From NCBI RefSeq assembly GCF_002027705.1, contig NZ_MBTG01000013.1, forward strand, positions 124,001-188,000: a DNA stretch of 64,000 nt, read 5' to 3'. A program made the position numbers and the translations under genes. The DNA comes from Paenibacillus ferrarius. Its GTDB lineage: Bacteria > Bacillota > Bacilli > Paenibacillales > NBRC-103111. This document shows, one piece after another, positions 35,202-44,267 of the stretch; positions within the stretch are counted from its first letter, which is position 1; the number at the start of each line of letters is the position of its first letter. Below the pieces are notes generated by a model. The model was given only the letters and a program-made list of their open reading frames with translations, had not been told where the DNA came from and searched no databases.

Positions 35202-36155
35202 ATGAATATTGTTGCCATCACCGGTATGGATTTGACAGTCATGCAAGAACAAATGCCGCAAGACTTGAAGGAGCGCTGTCAGTTTCATTGGTTTCAATCC
35301 TCAAACGGCGCTGAAGAACACGTCGCTGAAGCGGACGTCATTATTACGGCGGGACGCATCAATCCAGATCTCATGAAACTGGCTTCCAAGCTGAAATGGA
35401 TGCAAACCTTATCCGCAGGCGTCGATAAGCTTCCTCTTCAAGAATTGGCAGAACGGGATATTCCCCTGACGAATGCACGCGGGGTCCACACGATCCAGAT
35501 GAGCGAGTTCACATTAAGCTTAATGCTCCAGTGGGTCCGCAAAGCGAACCTGCTTCATGAGCAAAAGCTAAATAAAATATGGAATCACGAGATCCAAGTT
35601 GGCGAATTGCATGGCAAAACACTGGGCATCATCGGCGCAGGTGCCATTGGCGAAGCTGTTGCTCGCAAGGCCAAAGCCTTCGACATGAAGGTCATCGGGC
35701 TTAATCGCTCGGGAGAACCTCAACCATCCTTTGATTCCACCGTCAGTGGCGAGGAAGGTCTGAACGCACTCCTCTCCCAAAGTGACTTCATCGTTCTTTT
35801 GCTGCCAAGCACCGCTAAAACACGCGGATTTATAACGAAAGAACATCTCGCCCTCATGAAACCCAGCGCCTTGCTAATCAATTTGGCCCGGGGGGATGTC
35901 ATTGATGAAGCCGCCTTAATCACGGCACTTCAAGAAGGCAAGTTAGCCGGTGCAGCTCTTGATGTGTTTGAGCAGGAGCCCCTGCCCGCAGCTTCTCCAT
36001 TATGGCAGTTGGACAATGTCATCCTCACCCCGCATATTGCCGGAGCTTCTGCTCACTATACCGAGCGTGTCTCTACGATCTTCTATCATAATTTGAGAGC
36101 ATTTCTGGATGGCGGCGAGATGATTAATGTCGTGAATCTGAAAGAAGGCTACTAA
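35202..36155 (+). CDS. D-isomer-specific 2-hydroxyacid dehydrogenase
   Basis: A 317-aa NAD(P)-dependent oxidoreductase. The Rossmann motif is LGIIGAGAIGEAVARKA at about residue 140; LINLARGDVIDEAALITAL provides the catalytic Arg, the DVFEQEPLP segment the Glu, and HIAGASAHYTER the His. It is close to the glyoxylate/hydroxypyruvate reductase-like group. ATG 35202 follows ACAGGAGTTG; an ORF extension back to 35088 has no ribosome site. Substrate open. Confidence 0.87.
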   Translation: MNIVAITGMDLTVMQEQMPQDLKERCQFHWFQSSNGAEEHVAEADVIITAGRINPDLMKLASKLKWMQTLSAGVDKLPLQELAERDIPLTNARGVHTIQMSEFTLSLMLQWVRKANLLHEQKLNKIWNHEIQVGELHGKTLGIIGAGAIGEAVARKAKAFDMKVIGLNRSGEPQPSFDSTVSGEEGLNALLSQSDFIVLLLPSTAKTRGFITKEHLALMKPSALLINLARGDVIDEAALITALQEGKLAGAALDVFEQEPLPAASPLWQLDNVILTPHIAGASAHYTERVSTIFYHNLRAFLDGGEMINVVNLKEGY

Positions 36156-36161
36156 CTAGCA

Positions 36162-36207
36162 AAAACACCTTATCCCCAGCTGTATAATAACGGGGATAAG
36201 GTGTTTT
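36162..36207. terminator. Bidirectional terminator between the dehydrogenase and serS
   Basis: A perfect 16-bp stem, AAAACACCTTATCCCC (36162-36177) with its complement at 36192-36207, flanked by T on both strands. Confidence 0.9.
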
Positions 36208-36208
36208 C

Positions 36209-37489
36209 TCATTGCGCAGGAATCGCCGAAAGCCCTCTCATATAAGGTCTCAGCGCCTTGGGTATATAGATCGAGCCATCCGCTTGTTGATGATTCTCAA
36301 GCAGTGGAATCAGAATTCGCGGAGTAGCGACGGCTGTATTGTTAAGGGTATAGCAATAGCGCAATTCACCGTTCTGATCGCGGTAACGCAAGCCGCTGCG
36401 GCGCGCTTGAAAGTCCAATAAGCTCGACGACGAGTGCGTTTCTCCGTACGCTTGGCGGCTAGGCATCCAGGTTTCGATGTCAAACTGCTTATAATTTTTT
36501 GCTCCCATGTCTCCTGTGCATACGGCAACTACGCGATATGGCAGCTCTAGCAGTTCAAGAATATCTTCCGCATTTCGGGTAATTTGGTTTAACAGGAGCT
36601 CCGCTGCATCTGGGTCGCTTTCACATAAAATGACCTGCTCTACCTTGGCAAATTGATGAACACGGTATAAGCCTCGCACATCTCTTCCCGCCGAACCCGC
36701 TTCTTTGCGGAAGCAGTTCGATACCGCTGCTAGCCGAATAGGCCCCTGCGATAGTTCAACGATTTCGTTCGCATAATACGAAACCAAAGGACCTTCCGAT
36801 GTGCCCACCAACCATTTATCATCCGGCAATTCATAGGTCTGATCTTTACCCGCTGGGAAAAAGGCCGCATTGATCAATGTCTCTTCCCTTACCATCAAGG
36901 GAACATCCATCACAGTAAATCCACGATCGGTAAGCAGATCAATCGCAAGCTGCTGAACAGCTCTGTGCAGGTGAAGACCAAACCCTTTGAGATAATAGTT
37001 CCGGCTTCCTGCAACCTTGACGCCCCGTGGAAAATCAAACAAATCGAGATCTTCACCGATCTGCATATGATCTCTTGCCTCAAACGCGAACTCGGTCGGC
37101 GCGCCAACAACTTTGAGAACGACATTCTCTTGATCCGTAGCGCCAATCGGCGTTTCCGGCGATGCCAAATTAGGGACTGTGAGCATAAGCCGCTTAAACT
37201 GTTCTTCTAGCTTCCCCAACTCTTCTTCATCCAGCAGCAATTGCTGGTTATGCCTCCGAACTTCTTCCTTCAACACTTCGGCTTCTTCCGACTTGTTCTG
37301 CGCAATCAACTGGGCAATCTGAGCCGAAATCCGATTGCGGTCTGTTCGCTGCTGATCCACTTGCTGCAGCAGCAGCCGTTTCTTATCATCTACTTGAAGC
37401 AGCTCATCCAGAGGACAATCCACCCTTTTGTTTAAGGCTGCTTCTTTCACTTCTTCCTGATGTTTGCGAATCCATTTGATATCCAACAT
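36209..37489 (-). CDS. serS: Seryl-tRNA synthetase
   Basis: A 426-aa class II synthetase that charges tRNA-Ser. The N-terminal 110 residues form the tRNA-binding antiparallel coiled coil (IRKHQEEVKEAALNKRVDC...). Motif 2 is FRKEAGSAGRDVRGLYRVHQ and motif 3 is NNTAVATPRILIPLLENHQ. ATG 37489 follows AAGGAAGCGGTGG; the extension to 37609 passes through the T-box terminator and is not coding. It is under T-box control. Confidence 0.95.
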   Translation of the reverse strand: MLDIKWIRKHQEEVKEAALNKRVDCPLDELLQVDDKKRLLLQQVDQQRTDRNRISAQIAQLIAQNKSEEAEVLKEEVRRHNQQLLLDEEELGKLEEQFKRLMLTVPNLASPETPIGATDQENVVLKVVGAPTEFAFEARDHMQIGEDLDLFDFPRGVKVAGSRNYYLKGFGLHLHRAVQQLAIDLLTDRGFTVMDVPLMVREETLINAAFFPAGKDQTYELPDDKWLVGTSEGPLVSYYANEIVELSQGPIRLAAVSNCFRKEAGSAGRDVRGLYRVHQFAKVEQVILCESDPDAAELLLNQITRNAEDILELLELPYRVVAVCTGDMGAKNYKQFDIETWMPSRQAYGETHSSSSLLDFQARRSGLRYRDQNGELRYCYTLNNTAVATPRILIPLLENHQQADGSIYIPKALRPYMRGLSAIPAQ

Positions 37490-37530
37490 ATAGCCACCGC
37501 TTCCTTTTTCGAGTATGAGAAAAAGACAAA

Positions 37531-37736
37531 AAACGCCCTTGTCCGATTGGGACGAGGAGCGTTCTGCTCGCGGTGCCACCCAACTTGATGAAGACAAGAT
37601 CATCTTCATCCGCTTGGTTCCGCGATAACGGGCGGTGCCGGTCTATTTAGAGAATGGCCAAGCAGTTCGGCCTTTCCGATCACAAACGTCTCCGAGTTGG
37701 ATGCTCTTCACTGACATAATGTCGATTTATACGTTG
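37531..37736 (-). promoter_or_regulatory. T-box riboswitch upstream of serS
   Basis: The minus-strand leader contains GGGTGGCACCGC (37570-37581), the conserved T-box element that contacts the uncharged tRNA acceptor end, followed by a terminator AACGCTCCTCGTCCC/GGACAAGGGCGTT with T6 (37531-37563). An antiterminator can form with the T-box sequence. tRNA-Ser would be the ligand, inferred from the gene. I did not fix the specifier codon. Confidence 0.88.
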
Positions 37737-37742
37737 TTCGTT

Positions 37743-37771
37743 ATTATAGTCGAAGTTCAGTTCCCGGTCAA
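37743..37771 (-). promoter_or_regulatory. Sigma-A promoter of serS
   Basis: TTGACC (37766-37771) and TATAAT (37743-37748) 17 bases apart on the minus strand, just before the T-box leader. Confidence 0.7.
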
Positions 37772-37794
37772 TAGACGGATGTCTACGTTTCCGC

Positions 37795-38763
37795 TTATTG
37801 GGATAAGCGGCTTGCCAATTCGTACAGTTCCATGTTGAAGGCACGCTTCGTGTTGACAACTAGATCAATATCCGTTGCTACAAGCTCTCCTTTAATTACG
37901 CCGCATGCTTTGGAGGAGTCGCCTTCTATCAGTCTGCGCACAGCAAAATCACCAAGTCGGCTAGCTAAAATCCGGTCATTATGCGTTGGCGCTCCGCCAC
38001 GTTGAATATGGCCAAGCACCGTTACACGCGGCTCAATACCAACAACCTCGTTAATTGTCTTCGCAATGCCATCGCCCGTACCTGCTCCTTCAGCAACCAG
38101 AATGATACTGTGACGTTTGCCGTGTGCGAAGTTATCTTTCATTCGGTTAGCCACTTCATGAAGATCAACTTCAACTTCTGGAACAATAATCGTTTCTGCG
38201 CCGCTGGCTAGTCCAGCATAAAGCGCAATTTCTCCGCAGTGACGTCCCATGACTTCTACGACAGATGAGCGTTCATGAGAAGTCATTGTATCACGCAGCT
38301 TATTGATCGCATCCACAACGATGCTTACTGCTGTGTCAAAACCGATCGTGAAATCCGTGAAAGGGATGTCATTGTCAATCGTGCCCGGCAGCCCCATCGT
38401 TTTGATTCCTAATTTGCTTAGCTTGTTTGCTCCTTGATAGGAACCGTCTCCACCGATAACGACCAACCCGTCAATTCCGCGATTACGCAAGTTCTGGGCA
38501 GCGATTTGCTGGCCTTCCGGCGTCAGAAACTCTTTGCAGCGCGCTGTTTGCAGGATAGTACCCCCACGTTGAATAATATCGCCTACGCTGCGCAAATCCA
38601 TTTTGCGAATATCATCGTTAATTAAACCATGATATCCCCGCTGTACGGCATACACTTCAAGGCCATGGAATAATGCGCTTCTTACAACCGCGCGCACGGC
38701 CGCATTCATCCCTTGAGAGTCTCCTCCGCTTGTTAACACTGCTATTGACTTTACTGCTGACAT
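37795..38763 (-). CDS. pfkA: ATP-dependent 6-phosphofructokinase
   Basis: A 322-aa glycolytic enzyme. TSGGDSQGMNAAVRA binds ATP/Mg, VVIGGDGSYQGANKL is the ATP loop, and GLPGTIDNDIPFTDFTIGFD holds the catalytic Asp; MGRHCGEIALYAGLA and GHIQRGGAPTHNDR contact fructose-6-phosphate. The length suits bacterial PfkA. ATG 38763 follows GGAGG with the usual spacing. pyk is not next to it, unlike in many Bacilli; ytpB lies upstream instead, ending 35 bases before. Confidence 0.94.
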   Translation of the reverse strand: MSAVKSIAVLTSGGDSQGMNAAVRAVVRSALFHGLEVYAVQRGYHGLINDDIRKMDLRSVGDIIQRGGTILQTARCKEFLTPEGQQIAAQNLRNRGIDGLVVIGGDGSYQGANKLSKLGIKTMGLPGTIDNDIPFTDFTIGFDTAVSIVVDAINKLRDTMTSHERSSVVEVMGRHCGEIALYAGLASGAETIIVPEVEVDLHEVANRMKDNFAHGKRHSIILVAEGAGTGDGIAKTINEVVGIEPRVTVLGHIQRGGAPTHNDRILASRLGDFAVRRLIEGDSSKACGVIKGELVATDIDLVVNTKRAFNMELYELASRLSQ

Positions 38764-38798
38764 TTCTTTTTCCTCCTTCAAATTCTTCTGCATGACAT

Positions 38799-39878
38799 TC
38801 ATGATGTTGTGCGGATAAACATGCTATTTAGCCAGAAAAATAACCTTGTTAATGGACTATTTTTCATAAGACGCTTCGATACATTCTTCACTTGCTGCTG
38901 TCCCTTCACCTTGGGATCAGATAAATACAGCGCAAGCAAACCTTCGATTATCATACGATGAAATCGCGGATGTTCCAAGAACAAAATTTTACTGCGAGCT
39001 TCCTGCACAATAAAAGCAATTCTTTCCACAGTTACATCCATGGATGAATAATACGTGCAAAAATTCAGATCTCCACCAACAATGTCTTCTTCCTGATCGA
39101 TGAGATAATCAAGCAGAATGTGCAAGCCGCAAACATAAGGGAAATAAGCCTCTCGAATGGAATCAACCTGTTTCTCACTCAAATGAGGATCACAAGCTGC
39201 AAGAAACAGCATAAACATGCCTAACGTCGAACCCGTAGCAGCCGCAAACTCATTCCATGAAATTTGTCGATACTGATGCTGGTGTTGATCCCACCACTGG
39301 TGCAGCTCCTGCTCACGCTTGTCTTTGCGAATATGCTTGTACACTTGCAAATCGCAGTATAGCGCAACAAATTCTCGCACCTGATCAGCAACTTTACCAT
39401 AGGTCGGCAGGGTTTCTATGCAGGATTGACACTTTTGGACCAAATCCTTTAAATAGTCCCCATCCTCTTTCTCTTGTCGGTAGGCATAGTAATCATTCAA
39501 TGGCTTAGCAGGATCTACGGCATCCAGCATCGACTGATGGAGCTGCCGGAAATCCATGGGGTCCAGTGATGTGCTGCGATCACACAGATTATCCAAATAG
39601 TCGCTAATGGTTTGAAAAGCAACTATGAGTGGAATTAGAATGTGACGCATCGACAAGTTAGCTGCCGCATAGACAGCGCCACCCTGACAATGAAATTGTT
39701 TCGTCGCGATACTGGCCAGAGCTTGCGTACGCAGCTCCAAATCCGGAATATTCGTCGCTTTCGCTTTCCACATAGCAAGCTGCCCGCCGACATCGGGCAA
39801 GATGTAGCGATAAACCCTGAGCATCAAACGAAGTGGACCTTGGGGAACCATTGAGCTACTTTTGTCCAATTGCTTCAA
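38799..39878 (-). CDS. ytpB: Tetraprenyl-beta-curcumene synthase-like (DUF2600)
   Basis: A 359-aa protein of the YtpB family, which in Bacillus cyclises a C35 prenyl diphosphate to a sesquarterpene. An Asp-rich FQTISDYLDNLCDR and LHILLDYLIDQEEDIVGGDLN are the likely Mg/diphosphate motifs; CQGGAVYAAANL and TYYSSMDVTVERIA are also characteristic. I set the start at TTG 39878, seven bases after GGAGGA inside the preceding gene, giving a 23-base overlap. No prenyltransferase is adjacent. Product in this organism is not known. Confidence 0.82.
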   Translation of the reverse strand: MKQLDKSSSMVPQGPLRLMLRVYRYILPDVGGQLAMWKAKATNIPDLELRTQALASIATKQFHCQGGAVYAAANLSMRHILIPLIVAFQTISDYLDNLCDRSTSLDPMDFRQLHQSMLDAVDPAKPLNDYYAYRQEKEDGDYLKDLVQKCQSCIETLPTYGKVADQVREFVALYCDLQVYKHIRKDKREQELHQWWDQHQHQYRQISWNEFAAATGSTLGMFMLFLAACDPHLSEKQVDSIREAYFPYVCGLHILLDYLIDQEEDIVGGDLNFCTYYSSMDVTVERIAFIVQEARSKILFLEHPRFHRMIIEGLLALYLSDPKVKGQQQVKNVSKRLMKNSPLTRLFFWLNSMFIRTTS

Positions 39879-40488
39879 GCAGACTTCCTCCACAACTTTG
39901 TTCGTAACAATACTGCAGCAGAAGCTGCATCTCATAGCGCTGAATATGCCGTAACCAGCCATCGACTATCGGATTCTGAACTAAGGACACCTGCAGCTCA
40001 ACCACGTCAATGAAAACGCATGGATTCCATACAGGAGAAGTAATCAAAACCTCAAGCTTCTGACGAAGCGCATCATTGTCTAAATCCGCTAAATCTTTTA
40101 CGTTTAAATACTCTCTCACACAACCAATTAAGCTTGAAAAAATAGGATGATGACCAACATCATTAAACCAATATTTGGCATTGCTATAATCACCCTCCAT
40201 ACGATGCATCAAAGCATGCCAATAGCTGCCTGTCGCATTCGTAATTTCCTGGGCAATATCATGCGATTTATCCAAACTCTCATTAAGCAGATAGAGACCG
40301 GCTTTGATGGCCATGCCATATGTTTCCTGCTCCGGATTGCCTAACGTAAGCGTGCTTGGTACCAGCGCTTCTATGTTCGCATCCATGGCTACATCCCATT
40401 CTTCAATCGGATATAAGGCGGGCAGATGCTCCAAGAGCGGCTTCGCAATAGCTTCCAGCCAAGTGGCTCCCTCATTACTGCTATGCAT
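39856..40488 (-). CDS. Conserved hypothetical protein with YWHALMHRMEGDY motif
   Basis: A soluble protein of about 210 aa without signal or spans. ATGSYWHALMHRMEGDYSNA followed by KYWFNDVGHHPIF recalls a widespread uncharacterised family in which the HxxxHRxEGDxxNAxYW pattern is conserved, possibly metal-binding. The start may be ATG 40488 (GGGAGAG upstream) or TTG 40515. It overlaps ytpB at the 3' end and follows the 104-aa gene by about 30 bases, so the three are probably one operon. Confidence 0.68.
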   Translation of the reverse strand: MHSSNEGATWLEAIAKPLLEHLPALYPIEEWDVAMDANIEALVPSTLTLGNPEQETYGMAIKAGLYLLNESLDKSHDIAQEITNATGSYWHALMHRMEGDYSNAKYWFNDVGHHPIFSSLIGCVREYLNVKDLADLDNDALRQKLEVLITSPVWNPCVFIDVVELQVSLVQNPIVDGWLRHIQRYEMQLLLQYCYEQSCGGSLLEAIGQK

Positions 40489-40518
40489 GCCAGTCACTCT
40501 CCCTTTCATTAACAACCA

Positions 40519-40833
40519 TTAATGGTGGGTCTTCGATTCCAAGTCCTGATTCACACGGAACCAAAGGTGAAGATCATTTATGATAGAAGCCAAATCAGCG
40601 ATTTCGGAATTCAAACGGCATGAAGTTGGAAAATCGTCTTCTCTGTCCAGCTGATTTTGTTTGTAAATAATCGAAGCTTCCAGCTTCATTATACGGTCAG
40701 GGATCGCACCGCGAATTTGTTCCCAGCGCAGCAAAATTTCAACACGCACCTCGGATGGGTAAGCTTCCCAATCGACATCCAGCACGGGAATCTCAATGCC
40801 TAATCTTTCAACATAGTGAAAATAATTACTCAT
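40519..40833 (-). CDS. Hypothetical protein (104 aa), helical
   Basis: Begins MSNYFHYVERLGIEIPVLDVD, then VEILLRWEQIRGAIPDRIMK and a predicted helical C-terminal half. No membrane segment, cysteines only one, no motif I recognise. AAGGAGGT lies 13 bases before the ATG. It is the first gene of the putative operon with the YWHALMHR protein and ytpB. Function unknown. Confidence 0.65.
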   Translation of the reverse strand: MSNYFHYVERLGIEIPVLDVDWEAYPSEVRVEILLRWEQIRGAIPDRIMKLEASIIYKQNQLDREDDFPTSCRLNSEIADLASIINDLHLWFRVNQDLESKTHH

Positions 40834-40963
40834 TACTCTGTGTTACCTCCTTGCTGTACAAACCAGTTGGAACAATTTCAAGAAACATCCTACCTTTAAA
40901 TGTATCACTTCAAACCCTTGGTTTCCAGTTAAAATTGTATGTCAACCTGATTTCATTTTCTGG

Positions 40964-40969
40964 TATACT
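40964..40969 (+). promoter_or_regulatory. Extended -10 promoter of the exporter operon
   Basis: TGGTATACT (TATACT at 40964-40969 with TG extension) about 43 bases before the MATE start; the upstream GTCAAC is a poor -35. Confidence 0.45.
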
Positions 40970-41012
40970 AAAATAATGTTTTAGACGGGAACTTTAGTTA
41001 GGAGAGATTTAG

Positions 41013-42347
41013 ATGATTGCTACGACACGCAAAGAAAACATCTCATGGAAACAGCTCATCTCCTTTTTTCTACCCCTCGGACTTTCAGCAACATTAGTTA
41101 CCCTCTCACACGTTATTATTAATAGCACCTTGGCCCGGGCGGATAACTCCGAAATGGTCATTGCCAGCTACGCACTTCCCTTAAGTCTGCTGGGTCTTAC
41201 AGAGAAACCGGTTGTCCTGCTTAGACAAGCTTGTTCCGCCCTCGTTAGAGACCGAATCTCTTTCCGAGCCATGGCGGCAGTCAGCTCTTATGTATTCGCG
41301 TGTATAATTCTTCTTGGTCTTATACTATGCTACACACCTGTCGGAGAATGGGTTTTTCTATATTTCTTTGGCGTTGAACGCGAAATGCTAGCTACTACGC
41401 TAAGCGTGTACCGAATCCTTATGTATGTGAGCATTTTCTCCGGATTACGCTGTTTATTTCATGGCATTATTATTTTTAATATGCGAACCAAATGGCTGAC
41501 CATCGGGATGTGCGTACGCATACTTGTGATGTATTTATTATCGCTGTACTTTATTACAACGAACAACGTATCTAGTGGACGTGTAGGAGCTATTATTTTT
41601 CTGGTAGGTATGGTCATTGAAGCTCTTGTAGCGATATGGGAGGGAACCAGTCTGCTGCGCAAGGTGATTCCAGAGAAGGCGCCTGGTCATCCGATCGAGA
41701 CCAAAAAACAAATTTTCAGCTTCTATAAGCCGCTCTTATATTCTTCCGTAATTGCCGTTGTCATCGGACCAGCCATTAATGCGATTTTAGGAAAAACGAC
41801 GCACATCCATTTGGCGATTTCCGCTTTCGCCATTGCAGGGTCTTTGACCCAGTTAGTGCTGAGCTTCTTTTCTTACATACATCAAATTGTGCTGAACTTC
41901 TATCGCAAAGATGCGAACACTGTGTTTCGTTTCATTCTTTTGCTTAGCTTCATTCCAGGGACTCTCATCGCCATTCTGGCCTATACACCTCTTGGCCCTT
42001 GGTTTATGACCCATGTGATGGGCGTCAATGCCGAACTGAGGCAAGCTAGTCTTCATGCGATGCGTATTTTTATGATCATGACACTTGTATTTCCGTGGCT
42101 AGATTATATGAATGGCATTATTATGCTGCGTGGTCAAACAAAAATCATGGTTTTCTCACAATCAGCAAATGCTATCATTACGATAATAGCTCTCTTTATT
42201 TCCATTCTGCTCGTACCGGGCTGGAATGGCATGATTGGCGCTTTAGCTCAATCTGTAGGCACTTTGGCAGAGCTTATTGTTGTGATCTATGTACTCAAAC
42301 GCACCGCTGAAAACAATCAGCCAAGTCTTTCTACAAAAAATTTGTAA
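41013..42347 (+). CDS. MATE/MOP-superfamily exporter-like protein
   Basis: A 444-aa protein with about 12 spans in two homologous halves. KQLISFFLPLGLSATLVTLS at the start and FSFYKPLLYSSVIAVVIGPA at the mid-point are the repeated first helices of MATE-like transporters. The carrier may be a drug or lipid-linked exporter; the acidic residue set of NorM is not clear. It is followed 22 bases later by an MFS gene in what seems a single operon. ATG follows AGGAGAG. Confidence 0.7.
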   Translation: MIATTRKENISWKQLISFFLPLGLSATLVTLSHVIINSTLARADNSEMVIASYALPLSLLGLTEKPVVLLRQACSALVRDRISFRAMAAVSSYVFACIILLGLILCYTPVGEWVFLYFFGVEREMLATTLSVYRILMYVSIFSGLRCLFHGIIIFNMRTKWLTIGMCVRILVMYLLSLYFITTNNVSSGRVGAIIFLVGMVIEALVAIWEGTSLLRKVIPEKAPGHPIETKKQIFSFYKPLLYSSVIAVVIGPAINAILGKTTHIHLAISAFAIAGSLTQLVLSFFSYIHQIVLNFYRKDANTVFRFILLLSFIPGTLIAILAYTPLGPWFMTHVMGVNAELRQASLHAMRIFMIMTLVFPWLDYMNGIIMLRGQTKIMVFSQSANAIITIIALFISILLVPGWNGMIGALAQSVGTLAELIVVIYVLKRTAENNQPSLSTKNL

Positions 42348-42369
42348 GGAAATCGAGTGATGATCACCT

Positions 42370-43545
42370 ATGCGTACGTCTATTAAAATGAAGTCAGATG
42401 ATTCCCTGCTCCGATTGTTCACATTTTCTTTTTTTATGACAATGGGCATTGTCGTTACTTTCTTTCCATTGTACTTTGATTACAAAGGGTATTCCAAGCT
42501 GCAAATCGGCTTGCTGTATGCGATTGGCCCTCTTATCGGGATTGCGACTAATCTATTGTGGGGTTTCCTCAGCGATCGTTTCCAGACGATAAAGAAAATC
42601 ATGATTATTCTTATACTGGGACAATTGGTAACGTCCATCCTTGTGTTTACGGCGGGATGGTTCTCGTTGTTGTACGTATGTTTGGCCGCTTTTTTCTTCT
42701 TCCAGCAACCGGTGAATTCATTAAATGACAGCCAATTAATGCTGAGTATTCGGACGAGTGGCAAAAGCTATGCTTCCTTTCGGGTCTACGGCTCGATCGG
42801 CTTTGCTGTTTCTGCTGGAGGCTTTGGCTTGCTTCTTAGACACTATGGTACAGGGCTCACGCCTATTCTATGCTTATTTACCATCGTCTGCACCCTAGTC
42901 ATCGTTTTCCTGCTGAAGGATGCCCGTCAAGGCGGCAAAAAGATGGCCTTCGGCGGTATGCTGAGCATTCTGCGTTCCAAGAAATTTCTGTGGTTCCTTG
43001 TGCTCATTATCATCATGTCCGTTTCCCATCGTTTCAATGATGGCTTCCTTGCCCTTTATATGAGGCAGCTTGGCGCTTCAGATTCCCTCATCGGCTATGC
43101 TTGGATGACATCAGCGCTCAGTGAAATTCCGGTGTTCTTTTTTCTCAGCAAGTATGGACACCGCTTTAAGGAGCTGCCTTTACTAGCCTTTGCCGGAATC
43201 ATCTATGCCGTTCGTTTTTTCATCATGAGCTCGATTCATGATCCTTCCTGGGTCATTTGGATTCAAATGCTGCATAGCTTGACCTTTGGCATTTTCCTAT
43301 TCACAGCCAATCGTTACATAAGTCAACTTATTCCCGATGAATATCGGTCTTCCGGGCAAGCCATTTTCGCTGTAGCCTGGTCGAGTGTTGCCGGCTTGAT
43401 CAGCGGGACATTGGGCGGCTGGATATTTGATGCCACAGGCGGAAGCACTGTCTATGCCATTGCCGCATGTTTGTCGATCGTAGCAGCGATTGGTTTTCTT
43501 GGAACACATCTATTTCAGAACAATGAAAGTATGCTTAGCAGGTAA
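42370..43545 (+). CDS. MFS transporter, MFS_1-like
   Basis: A 391-aa, 12-span carrier of the same subgroup as 32595-33755. PLIGIATNLLWGFLSDRFQT, SYASFRVYGSIGFAVSAGGF and VSHRFNDGFLALYMRQLGAS are shared patterns. Starts at ATG 42370 or the in-frame ATG 18 bases later; the ribosome site is weak. Substrate is not inferred. Lies between the MATE-like and ABC genes, spacing 22 and 29 bases. Confidence 0.82.
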   Translation: MRTSIKMKSDDSLLRLFTFSFFMTMGIVVTFFPLYFDYKGYSKLQIGLLYAIGPLIGIATNLLWGFLSDRFQTIKKIMIILILGQLVTSILVFTAGWFSLLYVCLAAFFFFQQPVNSLNDSQLMLSIRTSGKSYASFRVYGSIGFAVSAGGFGLLLRHYGTGLTPILCLFTIVCTLVIVFLLKDARQGGKKMAFGGMLSILRSKKFLWFLVLIIIMSVSHRFNDGFLALYMRQLGASDSLIGYAWMTSALSEIPVFFFLSKYGHRFKELPLLAFAGIIYAVRFFIMSSIHDPSWVIWIQMLHSLTFGIFLFTANRYISQLIPDEYRSSGQAIFAVAWSSVAGLISGTLGGWIFDATGGSTVYAIAACLSIVAAIGFLGTHLFQNNESMLSR

Positions 43546-43574
43546 TGAATTTGTAAAAAGAAGGGACTGGTTAC

Positions 43575-44267
43575 GTGTTAACCATTGAAAGGTTATCTCA
43601 CAGTTTCCGCACAGGACAAGACGAAACCCCCGTTCTTCATGAGCTTAGTTTCCGGGTAGAGCAAGGAGAGATGGTCGCTCTGCTCGGCAGCTCAGGCTCC
43701 GGGAAATCTACGCTACTGAATCTAATGGCGGGCTTAATGAAGCCGACAAGGGGCAGTATTTTAATTGCTGGACAAGCGATTGATAAAATGAACGAAAACC
43801 GCTTAGCGGAATTTCGGCGGACGCATATCGGGTTTATTTTCCAATCTTATGAATTAATTCAACATTTAACCGTTCGCGAGAATGTTGAACTCCCGCTAGT
43901 CTTCCAAAGCGTTGCAAGCCAAGAACGCAAGCAAAAAGCGTTAGCTCTTCTGCATAAGGTTGGCATCGGCGACAAAGCCGAGATGTTTCCCTCACAGCTT
44001 TCGGGGGGACAACAGCAGCGGGTCAGTATTGCCCGTTCTCTCATTACGAATCCTGCCATTGTGTTCGCTGATGAGCCTACTGGAAATCTGGATACAAAAA
44101 CAGAGAAAGAAATCATTGATCTGTTGATTGACCTGAATAAAAACTCGGGGATTACCTTTGTTATTGTGACACATGAACACGAGGTAGCCAGTCGAACAGA
44201 ACGAATTTTGCAGCTTCGCGATGGCTATTTGCTTGAAAACAGCGATCAGGCAGGTGAAGCCGGGTGA
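43575..44267 (+). CDS. ABC transporter ATPase, MacB/LolD-like
   Basis: A 230-aa nucleotide-binding subunit. Walker A GSSGSGKSTLLNLMAG, signature LSGGQQQRVSIARSL, Walker B VFADEPTGNLDTKT and the H-loop VTHEHEVA are all intact. The FQSYELIQHLTVRENVELP segment is typical of MacB/LolD-type exporters. Starts with GTG after GGGACTGG. It overlaps the permease gene by four bases (GTGA). Confidence 0.92.
   Translation: MLTIERLSHSFRTGQDETPVLHELSFRVEQGEMVALLGSSGSGKSTLLNLMAGLMKPTRGSILIAGQAIDKMNENRLAEFRRTHIGFIFQSYELIQHLTVRENVELPLVFQSVASQERKQKALALLHKVGIGDKAEMFPSQLSGGQQQRVSIARSLITNPAIVFADEPTGNLDTKTEKEIIDLLIDLNKNSGITFVIVTHEHEVASRTERILQLRDGYLLENSDQAGEAG

Noticed and set aside
37490..37609. N-terminal extension of serS to 37609
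   Set aside because: It runs through the T-box terminator and antiterminator, and known SerS proteins start at the MLDIKWIR position.
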